A stretch of 64,000 nucleotides of DNA, taken from Cenococcum geophilum 1.58 (Eukaryota > Ascomycota > Dothideomycetes > Gloniales > Gloniaceae). The notes under the pieces were generated by a model. The model was not told the DNA's origin, made no database searches, and worked only from the letters and a program-made list of their open reading frames with translations. Location of the stretch: contig KV748185.1 of NCBI GenBank assembly GCA_001692895.1, positions 2,232,001 through 2,296,000 on the forward strand, written 5' to 3'. The position numbers and the translations under genes were made by a program. Shown in pieces: positions 39,639 through 51,413 of this stretch; position 1 is the first letter of the stretch, and every line of letters starts with the position of its first letter.

Positions 39639-39763
39639 TATCCCATGCGCCGTTGATATAGGCGCTATCGTAAGCGAACCAACCAAATCGTCTAGATTTT
39701 TGATGTTTTGATGTTCTCGCACGGGCCACCAATTGTGGCAGCGCCTTAACGGCGCATGGGATA
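39639..39763. mobile_element. 125-bp TA-flanked inverted-repeat element (MITE-like)
   Basis: The left arm TATCCCATGCGCCGTT and the right arm AACGGCGCATGGGATA are perfectly complementary, then diverge around GGCGCT/AGCGCC. TA borders fit a Tc1/mariner non-autonomous element. It lies about 230 bp upstream of the membrane-protein start. Confidence 0.75.
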
Positions 39764-39989
39764 GGCAAAAATCAGCGCGTACCTCCCTTCTTATTAGTGG
39801 CGCTGATAGACCACATGCAAGCGGCCCTCCACAAACCATGCCGCCATTAATGCTTTTGGCAGTATGGCATTGGGAAGACTTGATATATGACGAGGCTCCC
39901 GAGTTGCGTGCTTGATCATTGCTTCCCACTAAACTTAACTAAAACGACCTTTTCAACCAAACCAGGCGACTTAACGAATACCTCACGCG

Positions 39990-40891
39990 ATGGGTATTAA
40001 GAATCATCTTAGACTCCGGGCTTGGAGCATACCCTCTCCCGTTCTTCTGATCATCCTCTTTTACACCAAGCAAACCTACGCGGCTGAGAACGGAACCGTT
40101 CCAGACGCCGACGACAAAGAGATGGAGAGCAAGTTCGGCCAATACAGCTTGCCATACGGTGTCCTCGGCGCCATCTCGCACATCCTCACTTACTATGTCA
40201 TTCTCTGCCACTACTACGGCCGTCGCCCGACAATGCCTTGGAAACACCTCAAGAAACGAGTCTTCAATATGTGCTCAGTGGTCATCTCCTCCATCGTCTC
40301 CATCGCGATTGCCACCGTGACTCTCAGCCGAGTGCAAGAAACTCAGCCCCTCGTCGTCCTCGCGGCGCTGCAGGTCGTGCTCGGCTTCATTATGGATGCT
40401 CTGAACGCACACCGGGTTTACCAGAAACAGGAAGGGCTTATACGGGCGACGGTGTTGTGGGGTGCGATACTGTACGGCGTATCGTACGCATCAATCTACG
40501 CAATGGCCCAGATGTCCAGTATGCCCCCATTCCTCCCAAGGACACTGCTCAACCACCTAGGAAGATGCTAACATGGTTCCAAATAGAGAGCAAAAGACTT
40601 CAAGGCAGATGGGATCCCATTGCTATTTTTTTGGTCGTCATGGGCTGCGGCTCGGGAGCGCTCGCTTTCGGCTCCTTCATAATATGGGTAAAAGGAGGTT
40701 GCAGGCGGGACTCGGTCACTCTGCACGTTTTGGCTGTCGCTGGTCTTGTTAACAGCTGTGCGAACTTTCTTACCGGTGACTACGCTGTGGCTGTCCTGAC
40801 AGGAAACACGGTTGGCATCCCTAGTGATACTGTGAGCCAGCTATATTATGTGTACTGGGTGTTTGAACGAATTCCCATCTTTACCTTTTAG
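39990..40891 (+). CDS. spliced multi-pass membrane protein, function unknown
   Basis: Two exons: 39,990-40,518 and 40,587-40,891, with a 68-bp intron (donor GTATGC, branch-like GCTAAC, acceptor AATAG). The intron puts both open stretches in one frame and gives 277 residues. The N-terminus (residues 12-31) looks like a signal peptide or signal anchor. It is followed by a short acidic luminal segment and then hydrophobic segments at about 56-77, 96-112, 120-140, 152-174, 186-211 and 220-245. The motif PYGVLGAISHILTYY resembles uncharacterised fungal integral membrane proteins, but I cannot assign a function. Base composition is normal and there are no RIP stops. It sits between RIP-damaged transposon blocks with three small inverted-repeat elements upstream. 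The ATG context is plausible. The overlapping open stretch at 40,238 in another frame is explained by the intron. Confidence 0.75.
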
Positions 40892-42497
40892 GAGAAACAT
40901 GAGGACTGGTTACGGTTTTGTTTATTGTACTATGCATCATCTGCTGTTAGCTGGAGAATAATTCCATCTAGTTATCAGTAAAGATCGTATGAGGCGAGGG
41001 TCGTCTAGCTCTTTGGCGCACAAATGAGTGTATATTAGCTTGCTTAATCTACCGTGAGATACATACATCCCGTCAACGGCCTTGATGATTTCGATCTTGA
41101 TTTTCTCTTGTAGGCAAAGATTGCCGCCGACAATCCAGCGCTACTTGCCTGTCTCCGTGAACCTATGTAATCGAGGTCCAAAAATTCGAAATAGCGATCG
41201 ATCTCTGATTAATTTCGTCTTCGATATAGTAGCGTGTGAAGCTTACAATTTGGATAAGAGTGTTGAAATGACCGGCTAAGAGCTTCTTGAGTGGTGAGCA
41301 AAAGGCTTGGATTCATCTTAAAGTCTGTTGCGTGAGATGAGATGTGAGGTCTTTATGCACAATCTAAAGACGCCAAGAAGTCATGTGATTGGCTTACCAC
41401 GCAGACTGTGTTGCTCATATTCCAACAAAGGGGGCCATAGTTTTCATCCCTTCGTGTGGCAAGAATTCATGGACTTTTCGTATATGCACGCCTCATAAGC
41501 CAATCTAGAGGCTCTATACCGTCTAGAGCTTGGTGTTAAAACCTCTGGTCAGTGCGGTTGCTCGGCGGCAAGGGTACTGGCGCCTTATTGACGTTTGGAT
41601 ATTGCGGTGAACAGCAGCGATGTAACCAGGAAGCCTATAATATTTAGTATGGTTTGATCAAAAGCTTCAATATTATCGCCGTCTATTTAATCATTGAACT
41701 GTTAGTAAAACATCNTGCGTCTTTAGCTTAAAAAGCTCCGAGGCAGTAATTTGGGGGACTCTAACGGAGAATTTTCCTATATAATTGGCAGGCAGAAGCC
41801 TACAGTCATAACGTCATATATCACGACTTTTTGACCAACTTCCTCAAAAAAATATATGTGTTTTTAGTGGTGGCCTTCTGAAGATTTTATTGGGTTTTGG
41901 TGAGGCTTGCTAATAAAATCACGCTAGCTAGGGTGCCTGCAGCATGCTAACCCAGGCAGGAGCGCCCAAAGCGCCCAATACGAAAAGTCTCTTTTGCCAG
42001 ACGAAGGGATAGCAGACCTTGTTCATCTTAAAGTATAGATGGGCCTGCATAATTTATCGATTTTTCCGGCTCCAATAGAATTTGTGACACTGTGAGTGAA
42101 AGGTATTTTCAAACAACGGTAATTGTGGAAAGTGTGCCTAGTAGATGCAGTAAGGCTGAGTAAAAGAATTAGATCTTGCCTTCTTCCAGCATTCACATCG
42201 GTCAATAAGATCAGCGACCATAAGCTCTCTCAGATCCTCGGTGGAAAATTCGGTTGGTTAATAAGGAGCAGTATGCATGTNCGTGTAGTGCACGTACCAA
42301 CGACTACTGAGGGTCTGATTTATGAGTTCGGCTCCTCTCCAGAATTTTAAGCAAGATCTAGCTGCAGGATTTTAACTTTCAGAAACCTTTTCTTGCAGAA
42401 TTACTTATTGCAACTGTCACGGCAGAAGGGAATAGTATTGAGACGACGCGTACGAGGTATAAATACTGCGCGCACGTGGGGCCAAGAAAAAATGGCA
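40892..42497. other. intergenic, no gene supported
   Basis: No coding region is convincing. Short open stretches (41,082-41,279, 42,023-42,205 and 42,123-42,350) have no recognisable domain and no splice pattern. Ambiguous bases occur at about 41,714 and 42,281. Composition is near normal. A TATAAATA string occurs at about 42,460, near the edge of the next element. Confidence 0.6.
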
Positions 42498-42505
42498 CAC
42501 CAGGT

Positions 42506-42740
42506 TTATCTCAGTTGACTCAGACCCTCGGAGAGCAAATCCACCTTACCTCCTGCGAACTCCTAAGCCAATCAGCGGCCAGCACCGCCACATCTAAGCC
42601 AATTAGCGACTGGCGCCGCGGCCTAATGTACGCCGCAGGCGTTAGTGCTCGCGCTAGCTTTAGTAGCCAATTATAGAGCGCCGAGGTGGATTCCTCTCCG
42701 AGGGTCTGAGAGATTATAGGCGCGATTTGTAAAGGCAGAC
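42506..42740. repeat. left long inverted end with subterminal palindrome
   Basis: Contains a hairpin: about 42,520-42,546 pairs with about 42,683-42,712 (CTCAGACCCTCGGAGAG and its complement, with ATCCACCT/AGGTGGAT beyond). The whole arm is related in inverse to 50,300-50,468. The 66-residue open stretch at 42,476-42,676 lies in it and is not a gene. Confidence 0.7.
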
Positions 42741-42892
42741 CAGCCTGCCTTATAGACGACGGTTGTATCGCCTTTAACGCGGTATATCGCCCCCTAATAC
42801 ACCACTACTTAACTCGCTAATACCTCCATTTAAAAGCTTATCTCTTACTCTATATATTGCATCTACAATAGAACGTAATTATTCCCTTAATA

Positions 42893-43930
42893 TCTCTATA
42901 AACGTCTCTACAAACGTCTGCACGAACGCCTACACGAATGCCTCTACGAACGGCCGCACGAACGGCCGCACGAACGGCTATACAAAGCTCTGCTCAAAGC
43001 TCTATATAAAGCCGTTTACAAGGCCTTTAAAAACAAGCCTAAATACAAGGTCTATGTAGAGAAGCTCTCTGCTCTGCACGAGGCTCTACTCAAAGCTCTA
43101 TCAAAGCTCCACTTGAAGCTCTATCAAAGCTCTGCTTGAAGCTCTGCACGATGCTCTGCTTGAGGCTCTACTCAAGGCTCTACACAACGCTCTGCACGAT
43201 GCTCTGCACGACGCTCTGCTCAAAGCTCTGCATAACGCTCTACTCGAAGCTCTACTTAAGGCTCTGCACGGAGCTCTGCTTAAAAGCTCTGCTTAAAAAC
43301 CCTACGCGAGGCACTGCTTGAAGCTCTACTTAAAGCTTAATACGAAGCTCCAAAGCTTTCCTAATACGCAGCACTGATATACTAGGAAGACTCTATAATC
43401 GTCTACACGAACGGCTCTATAAACGTCTATACGATTAATTAACCAAACGCCCGTACAAACGGCTTTATAAACGTCCATATAATAAATTAATTAATTAGTC
43501 ACCTATATAAACGCCCGTACGAATGTCTGCACGTCTGCAATCTACACGTCTGCACGCCTGCACATAGCTCTGCACATGGCTCTGCACGAAGCTCTACATG
43601 AAGCTCTGCACGAAGCTCTACTAAAGCTCTATAAAGCTCTTCCAAAAGCTCTACTAAAAGCTCTACCAAAAGCTCTGCTCGAAGCTCTACTTGAAGCCCT
43701 ATATGGAGCTCTAAAGCTCTACTAACACGCAGTACTTATACTAGGAACTCTCTACAATCGTCCGCACGAACCTCTCTACGATCGTCTCTACAAACATCTG
43801 CACGAACGTCTGCATAAACTCCTATATAAACACCTGCACAAAGCTCTGCACGAGGCTCTGCTCGAGACTCTGCTCAAAGCTCTGCACGAGGCTCTGCTCG
43901 AAGCTCTGCACGAGGCTCTGCTCGAAGCTT
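42893..43930. repeat. 12-bp minisatellite array in the TIR element
   Basis: About 1 kb of degenerate tandem units of about 12 bp. There are two main unit types, GCTCTGCACGAN and ACGAACGNCTNC, in alternating blocks (about 42,893-43,000, 43,060-43,345, 43,545-43,725 and 43,790-43,930). In one frame the unit encodes Ala-Leu-x-x; frame slips and stops break it. The open stretch at 43,136-43,321 is another frame of this array and not a gene. Confidence 0.85.
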
Positions 43931-44187
43931 AGCGCCCTAAAGGCGTCTACGACCGCGTCGCCTGCTAGAACATGACACGACGGTAGTATAGGTATAGTTT
44001 AACCGGGCGAGCTAGTTATTATAGGATAGAAGAGGCGCCTCTATAAATTTGGAAGGAAATGGAGTAGTGGTGGTAGAGTATGGCCGTTGTTTTGATGCGA
44101 CCGGTAGAGAGGGACTAGTTTTAAAAATGTGTCTTAAAACTTTAAGGATGTATCTCGCCCCCTAATACGTTAGTTAGCTAGTATTAG

Positions 44188-44355
44188 TGTCACAGGGTAA
44201 CTCACTAATGCTACTCGAGTAGACATAGTGAATGTTAGTTGATAAAGCTTGTTGTTTGGAATTAGGGGGTAGGTAAGGAACCTAAGGTTCCTTACTACGC
44301 TAGTGCCGCGGCGACACGTGACAATACGTGACGACCGCTTACCTCATTCCTAACA
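44188..44355 (-). repeat. LTR of copia E (3' LTR, left)
   Basis: A 168-bp repeat matching 50,029-50,196, with mainly transition differences. Includes the palindrome AACCTAAGGTT. Confidence 0.88.
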
Positions 44356-44879
44356 CTAGCAACTCTTCTTTTATAGTTGCCATCTATATATACTTATAGA
44401 TTGCTACTATATAAAGATATAAAGCTAAGGAGAAGAAGAAGAAGAAATAAAGGGGAAGAGGTAGCGTAGGTAGATATACGGGTTTATATAAAGATGTTAG
44501 TTCCGCTTACCGCTCTTAGCCGAGCTAATGGCAATTTTCTATCCCGGGGATAGAAAATCCTAATTAGCTAGCTTAATAAATAGCGTTGGTAGAACTTTAC
44601 ACCGCCACCTAAATTAATTAGGCGTGGCGCTCTTAGCAAGAATCTAACTAATTAAATAACTTTAACCGGCGGTTAAAGTTTTATAAAATCTTAATTTCTC
44701 TAAATTTCCCTCTTAACCTAACCTTTAACTCGCATATATAGAGTATTTATATTAATAAACGTCTCTAGTGCCTTGTTTAGGTTTGCCTTTATTATTATAT
44801 CTACTAGGTTATCTTAGCCATTAATCTATTGGATCTTAAAAAGTTCTTAACACTCGTAAAACTACTAAAGTGCCATAAT

Positions 44880-47800
44880 ATTAATTATAAGGCGCTTCTT
44901 CTTTATAGTACTAAGCTTAACTAAACACTTATAGAGGGAATATAAGTTAGTGTATACGATTATAGGGATAATAGGAAGTTTAAGTCGATCTATAATTATC
45001 TTAAGGGTAGTTCTAATTGCAATTACTATATTAACTCTACTAACTATTCCATATATCTCTAATACTAGAACGCTTTAAGTAACGCGTTTACTCTTAGTTA
45101 AGCTCTAATAAATAAGATTGCTATAGATTGTGAAGTTATTCTCTCTAGTAGATTTATTTGCTATAATAATCTTATATCCTAGCTAGGAGCTAAAATCTTT
45201 ATTATTTATAAATAATCCATTAACAAATATAAATAGCTTAGCGGTAGGAAGATTAATAGGCACGTAGAGTAGTCCCCAATTAAGATGGTTTATTTGCTAG
45301 GAAAGACGCTTATTTAGGTTAAAAATATTATCCTTAGTTAGTTCCTGGTATTAGGCGGTAATAGAGAGATTAAAGGAAGCTTTAGGTTGATAGATAAAAG
45401 CTATATAAGCTCTGTAAGCGCGTTGCTCTATATATTCTTGCTTTAGAGAATTAATATTAATAATGTTAATCTTCTTACCTTAACCTTTCTAGCGTAGGGC
45501 AATAGAATTCTTATTTAGGGAAATAATGCATCTATTAAAGAGTAATGGTGTTATTAAATTAAGTCTTTCCTTTAGCTTTGCTATAAGGTTTACCTTTACT
45601 AGCTTATCTTCTTTAAGAGCTAAAAATTAGTCGTCTCCTAAAATAATTATATTGTCTGTTTATATGCCAATAATTCTAAATAGAGTTCCTGTGGCTATAA
45701 TAAGGAAGCAGGGATTAAATATAGAAGTAGTTATTAAAAGCTTCTCTTTATGGTGCTTGCTGTAAGTAGCCCACTAATAGGTTCCTGCCTCTGCGATTCT
45801 GTATAATAGCTTAAGAATAACCATAATTATATCTTTGGGATATTAGTGGCGAATTTACTCTAAAAGGTATGCCAATATTAAGCGCTAAAGGTGCGTCTCT
45901 AATTAGGTATAGGCTTAAGTAATATTTTATAAATAAACTACCATTCTACTCTTTATTAAGGAGGGAGCTAGCGTAATAATAACTTACTAACTAGCTCGTT
46001 GAATCGTAGGAGATTACATAAGGATTACCTCCTTACTATTATTATTATAACCTTAGATAACAAGCCTTAATTTCTTAAATGGGGCGTTAGTAGCTTTGCC
46101 CTTAATCTTGTTAACCATTCTTAACTTAAAGATGCGAACTCTATTAAACTTAATAGGGTTATATTTCTTAAATTTAAAGACTCCTCTCGCAATAAGACCG
46201 TCAATCTCCTGTTTATTAGATGCTTAGAAAGGAGCTCCTAGAGTTATAATACGGCCTTCTTTTTAAAGCTGTTTTACAAGCTTAAAGTTATCCTTCTCTT
46301 TAGCTGTTATAAAAGCCATTAATAACTCGTCTCTACTCTTAATAGTAATAATAAATTGCTCTTCGAAATCTATAAGATGTTAATAATTCTATAATCCCTT
46401 CGGGCGACCTTTACCGCGTTATAGTTGCGGCATGTCTACTATAATTATATTAAAATCGTTGTTGCCTTCTAGAGCATATTGATTATAGTTCTCCTCTAAG
46501 GTATTTTTTAGGGCATCCTATAAAGGCTCGGAGCTGTTATTTTTATAGTAGGGCTTAATAACAGTTAAGTGGAATTAAGTAGGTCTATAGGGCATTTAGA
46601 GAGTATAGGTTTAACTATTAATTGTAATAAGTTTATATGGGCCTAACCATCCTCCCTTTTTACGCCATACGTGTACTTTAAATTGGAGCGGCAGATTGAG
46701 CGTAGTTAAGGTATTTAGGCCATTTCTTATTCCTAGTGCGTCGTTAACCTAGCGCGTGGCGTAGAGACGTCATACCTCCTTCGTTACTTTATAGATAGCC
46801 TTAGCTCGTTATATAATAGAGGGAGATAGTAGAGAATTATTAGTCATTTAAGGGTAGGCGCTAAAGACTAGCAATGTAGGTACGAGCCTATCTGGACTAG
46901 CGGAATTATTAACAGCCTTAATAGCCATCTATAAGATAAGCTCTTTACTAGCGTCCTCTAGTTCCAAAGAAATAATCTTATATACTCGGCGTAATAGCGT
47001 ATAATATCATTCTACTTTTCTGACGCTATTATATGCCTTAATAGGGACTTCCTTAACCTTAATTTTTATTACCTTTGCCTATTGCTAAAACTCTATAAAT
47101 AAGAAGTTCCTTTCTATGTCGTAAATAATTTAATTAGGGGGTCCTAGGTAGACATTAATCTAGTATAATTAGAGAGTATCCTATACGTTCCTAGCTAATA
47201 TATCCTTTAAGAAGCGTGCGGCTTAGAAGGATATTAAGAAGTTAATAATTTAGAGTACTGGCTTGCCGCTAAGATATATAATATTAATAATAATACAGAA
47301 GTTAAAGTTATAGTTATCTTTAAGGGTAAACTTAAATCGGCTAGGGGACTTCTAGTTTATTTGGTAGTAATAGCAGTACTTTATAAGATACTTAATTATC
47401 TTAACCTTGACTTTATAACCTACTTGCTAAAGAACCCTAAGTAGTTAGTAAACGGATAGGTGGCTAAAACGACGGTGTAGTTAACGTAGCTCTAACTTGG
47501 TTAAGTAGCTTTAAGCAATACTCCTTTCTAGCTGTTAAAGGAGTAACTAAGGGTAACCCCACTTGCGTATAACGGGCACCTAATTATCTCCCTAAATAAG
47601 CATATTCTTAAGGTTATTGAGCTTAATACCTAATTTATCTATATCTTAGATATAGAATAAAAACGGGGTATTTATGGGAATAATGTGGAAAATAATATAT
47701 CCTAATGGGGTTTAGACCTTAATTGTGCTAAAAGAGATTATAGTACCCTTGCTAAAGCGAATTATATATTGGCCTACTGTTAATTAGTCGATCTAAACAG

Positions 47801-49900
47801 AGCTATTAAGCTGCTAAAGAGCTTATACTTAAGGTTCTCCTACTATAGATACTCCTGCGGCTCCAGTATCTAGTATAATACTATAGAAGACATTCGCTAA
47901 GTATCTTATAACAAAATAGAGCGTAGATTGGTCATTAAGGACAGTAATGGTTTATACGCTATTTACCTTACTATACTCGGTAAAGTATTAGTTGGGAGAG
48001 TAGTCCTTAATTTCTATATCTATAAGGAGCTGTTTAGCCTTATTAATCTTACCCTTAAGATCTTCTTCGCCTTTATATTAAACCAGGAAGCTTTAGAAGT
48101 AGGCTATAGTAACTTCTTAGTTTTTGACGTTTTGTGCGCTCTAGCGAAACTTATTATATGCCTCCTTTTGTTTATTAAGGGGGTATCTAGTTAACTAGTA
48201 ATTTGGCTTCTTATAAACGTAGCATTTTTTTTACTAATTATTACGAAATGAACCTCCATAAGGACCTCTATAATTACTTTATAGTTAACGTTAATTGTAC
48301 CCTCTACTATATCCCCTACTACAACCACCATATGTTTAATTAGTCTAGTTGTAATTATATTGGTTAGCCGGGTTGATTAAAGTAGGTTAGAGTTAGGTGT
48401 TAAATTGCTATACTTCTTAAGAGCATAGGGCGGTGCTAATAGAGGATCTTAATTAAGTATATACTCCTTTATAAGTATTTATAGGGTTAAAGAGAGCAAG
48501 GTTATATTCTTTAACACCTTAGTATATGCTAATAACTTAATCGCGTAGGCTGAAGTCCTCTTAATATGATTTGGATAAACTATACTAAATTATCTAGAGT
48601 TAATTAAAGAGCTTTTAAAGACAATCGAGTTAAGAGGCACCTGGGTTTATAGCAATGATTTTTAGGAAGGTAGTCTCTCTCCACTCTAATATATACTGCT
48701 GCTTATTCTCCTCTATTTTAAAGTAGCATCTTATTTTATATATTATTTAGTTAAAATTATATCCTTTTCCTGCCAAATGATTATAATAGAAGGTACTAGC
48801 TCGGCCCTTAAGTATAACTAAATAAGCAATATGGTATTAATTGGGTTCTAGTTTAACCTTTTAGTAATAGTTATAGAAGATACGTAACTTTAAATTAAGG
48901 ATATTATACAGTTCTCTACTAAACTTCTTCTCCTGTTCTAAATAGAGCTTTATAAGCTCTGTAAGCATTTTTAAGGTGCCTCTAATTGGTGTTTGGCTGT
49001 ATTATATTATAGGCTATAATAGTAATGTAGATCTAGTTAGCGGAGTTTAAAGGTTATTAGACCGCGAAGTAAGGGGATCTTACGCTTATTAAGGGTTATT
49101 AATTAAGGCTGTGGGTTAAGCTGGTTAATATAAGGGAGTTAAAGATAGAGGTGGAGGCAATAAATATGGAATGTTAGAACTTGTGCCTAGAGCGATAGAG
49201 TTAGAACGCGTCTCTAGTAGTGTATTACTTAGGTTCCATTGTAATTTGAGCTTCTTTATAGTACGTAGTTGGTGCTTAATCTCTTATAGAGTCTATTTAT
49301 GCTCTTCCTTTGTATTAATAACGTATTCCTAAATATTGTCCTTAATACTACCCCTATCTATAGGGACAAATACTCTATACTCCTAAAGGAAGTTATGAAA
49401 GTCCCATATGATATCTTTATTTATAGGAACCTATATTTTCTTTATCTATTTGATAAAGTCCTCCTTTATATAATACTATAGCGCGGTATTATTATATTCG
49501 CTGTCTTTATAGTGTTCTATATGGTATACTAAGAATCTATTTAGGTCCTATTGCTTAACGGTTATAAAGTTAGTTATAGCTCTATCCTATGTCTCCGGGT
49601 TAATGTCTTCTTTGGATAGGTTAACACTATGGTAGGTAGAATTGACGAGGTGTTATACGTTAAAGGTAGGCAGGATTTTCGGTTTTATAGGATCTCGTAG
49701 GTTTGCTGTCCAAAGGTGGGCAATTTAAGATGTTGTTTGACGCGTTTCGGACGTTGACTTAAGACCTTAGGTTTAGTAACACTTCTAACCTAAAGTACTT
49801 GACTAAATCTTTATAAACGTGATTGTTCTATATAATGGACGTAATTTAGTATCTCCTAGTACTCAGTAATACTTCTATTACTAGTTTTCCGCAAGTCTAA
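44880..49900 (-). pseudogene. gag-pol remnant of copia E
   Basis: Minus-strand coding region of E: Gag (about 49,900-48,300), protease and integrase (about 48,200-46,600), reverse transcriptase (about 46,500-45,550) and RNase H (about 45,450-44,880). RNase H text includes GYKIIIANKST, RLKLPIIPIIVYTNLYSLY and CLVKLSTIKKKRLIINIMAL. Open stretches on the plus strand at 47,928-48,194 and 49,299-49,481 are shadows. Confidence 0.78.
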
Positions 49901-50028
49901 GGTAGTATAGTATTGCCGGGATCTATTCCATATGAGCGCATATAGCATCCCTGTATAAGACTATCTCTTCTGTTAATAACCTAGCTGCTCTATAGTTGAC
50001 TGTGTATTCAACCACTGATTAGTGTTAG

Positions 50029-50196
50029 TGTTACAGGGTAACTTACTAATGCTACTTAAGTAGACATAGTGAATGTTGGTTAATAAAGCTTGTTGTTTGG
50101 AATTAGGGGGTGGGTAAAAAACCTAAGGTTCCTTACCACGCTAGTGCCGCGGCAACATGTGACAACACGTGACGACCGCTTGCCTCATTCCCGACA
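50029..50196 (-). repeat. LTR of copia E (5' LTR, right)
   Basis: Right 168-bp LTR, followed by GCTAG and then by the right end of the TIR element. Confidence 0.88.
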
Positions 50197-50299
50197 GCTA
50201 GTTATAATTATTATAATTTAAATGCATCGCGCACTAAGACCATAGCTAGTATATTCACGCCGCTAGAGTTATTTAAAATTAACATGCGTTGGAAAAAGG

Positions 50300-50468
50300 A
50301 CCCAGTTTACACCAAACGCGCGCCTATAATCTCTCAGACGCTTCACAGAGGAATTTTGGGGGTGGCAGGGGTAGTAGGGGTAGCGCGGCGTTCTATTGGC
50401 TCAGGAGTTAGTGCGCGCCATGCAAAGCCACAAATTCCTCGGAGAAGCGGCTGAGGCACCTGAGATAA
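50300..50468. repeat. right long inverted end with subterminal palindrome
   Basis: Its hairpin pairs about 50,326-50,352 with about 50,430-50,455 (CTCAGACGCTTC... with ...GAAGCGGCTGAG). It is the inverse relative of 42,506-42,740 and is followed by the CACCAGGT duplication. Confidence 0.7.
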
Positions 50469-50476
50469 CACCAGGT

Positions 50477-51413
50477 CACCAAATAAGCGAAGTCCTTCAA
50501 AAAGTAGCCCATCTTCAGCTTTCTACAGCCGCGGATACTAGGTACATTAAATTAGAAGTACTTTAAAGTTTTCAGGGATTTCGAAATATACCTTTTGTCC
50601 AACAGTTATATTATGTTGGTGGGGGGGCTTACGTGGGCAGTCGGTAATATACACGTGATAGTGCACGTGATAGTGCACGGGCCACCTTGTAGATATTTTC
50701 TCGAGCAATCGAGCTCAATAACTTCTTCCTTATAAAGCCTCTCATATTTATTCCGCTTTCCGTCTAGTCAGCGATCTAACATATTATCTGAAAAGGTTTC
50801 TGGGCTAAACGCTCCTGAACAAGTTGGTTTTTTAGTGTGCCGCTTTTTTGGCCCTGTGTGGGCGGCAATGCCAGCGGCCGACGGTGCACGCTACGAGTAT
50901 GTAAGCTTCATAGGCTTCATCTCCATCCAAATACAACCCTATATTTTAACTTCCCTTTTTACATACCCCCCTCCCCCCCCTTCCCATGNGCCCCACTACA
51001 CCACCCTCTGGCGACTCGGAAGAGCGTCACATAGATGAGAAGACCTTGGCCGGCTCGGGATGCCGCCGACTCCCACCACCTCGTCTTACAATAGGTTCAC
51101 CCAACCACGTGTTGTCAGGGAGCTATGGCCGCTGCCCGCGCAGACATCTCCGCAACCAAGTCAATCTCATCCTCAAAGACGTAGACAACTTACAGGAAAA
51201 GTCGCCAGAATGGTCCAACGGACCCATCAAGGCTCTAACGTACCATTAAGTCGTACTAAGGTGCTTACCGATCGATGCTACGACATGTTCACTAAGAACA
51301 ATTTCAGAAGAACGCTAATCGATTGCCATAATCTTGTTGGAAAGCGCAACCAACCCTCAAGAATTAAGAAGCCCTTTTTCAGCCGTCCGTCCGAGAATAA
51401 AGATTATACACAT
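50477..51413. other. intergenic, no gene supported
   Basis: Overlapping open stretches on the plus strand (50,835-51,038, 50,986-51,249 and 51,060-51,425) have no recognisable domain, lack clear ATG starts or splice structure, and include an ambiguous base near 50,989. The last overlaps the kinase relic in antisense. A pyrimidine run CCCTCCCCCCCC lies at about 50,970. These may be gene relics but cannot be named. Confidence 0.5.

Larger units (their letters stand above)
44188..50196 (-). mobile_element. Copia-type LTR retrotransposon E, inserted in the TIR element
   Basis: LTRs at 44,188-44,355 and 50,029-50,196 (168 bp each) begin TGTCACAGGG/TGTTACAGGG and end CCTAACA/CCGACA. The flanking 5-mers are ATTAG and GCTAG, differing by two transitions as RIP would produce. 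Minus-strand text shows the copia order. The reverse transcriptase has a TDNIIILGDD-like motif at 45,625-45,690. RNase H (about 44,880-45,300) has IFVNGLFINNKDF and TKSKRVT.SVLVLEIYGI. Integrase text lies at about 46,600-47,500, with Gag beyond. Stops throughout. Confidence 0.87.
42506..50468. mobile_element. non-autonomous DNA transposon with long inverted ends, 8-bp target duplication and internal minisatellite
   Basis: The outer ends TTATCTCAG (42,506-42,514) and CTGAGATAA (50,460-50,468) are flanked by the identical 8-mer CACCAGGT (42,498-42,505 and 50,469-50,476). Similarity between the inverted ends extends inward about 200-230 bp, to ATTATAGGCGCG on the left and its complement on the right. 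Each end also has its own palindrome (CTCAGACCCTCGGAGAG type on the left, CTCAGACGCTTC type on the right). Removing the nested copia E leaves an element of about 1.95 kb with no transposase. The 8-bp duplication allows hAT, Mutator-like or KDZ-type mobilisation; I cannot decide among them. Confidence 0.75.

Noticed and set aside
40238..40891. 217-residue alternative reading frame over the membrane-protein gene
   Set aside because: Only its 3' part is real, as exon 2. The 5' part is a shadow of exon 1, joined by the 68-bp intron.
43136..43321. Cys/Leu-rich 61-residue open stretch
   Set aside because: It is a frame of the 12-bp minisatellite, with no sign of selection on that frame.
43060..43930. 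Possible CRISPR-like regular repeat array
   Set aside because: Units are contiguous 12-mers without unique spacers, and the window is eukaryotic.
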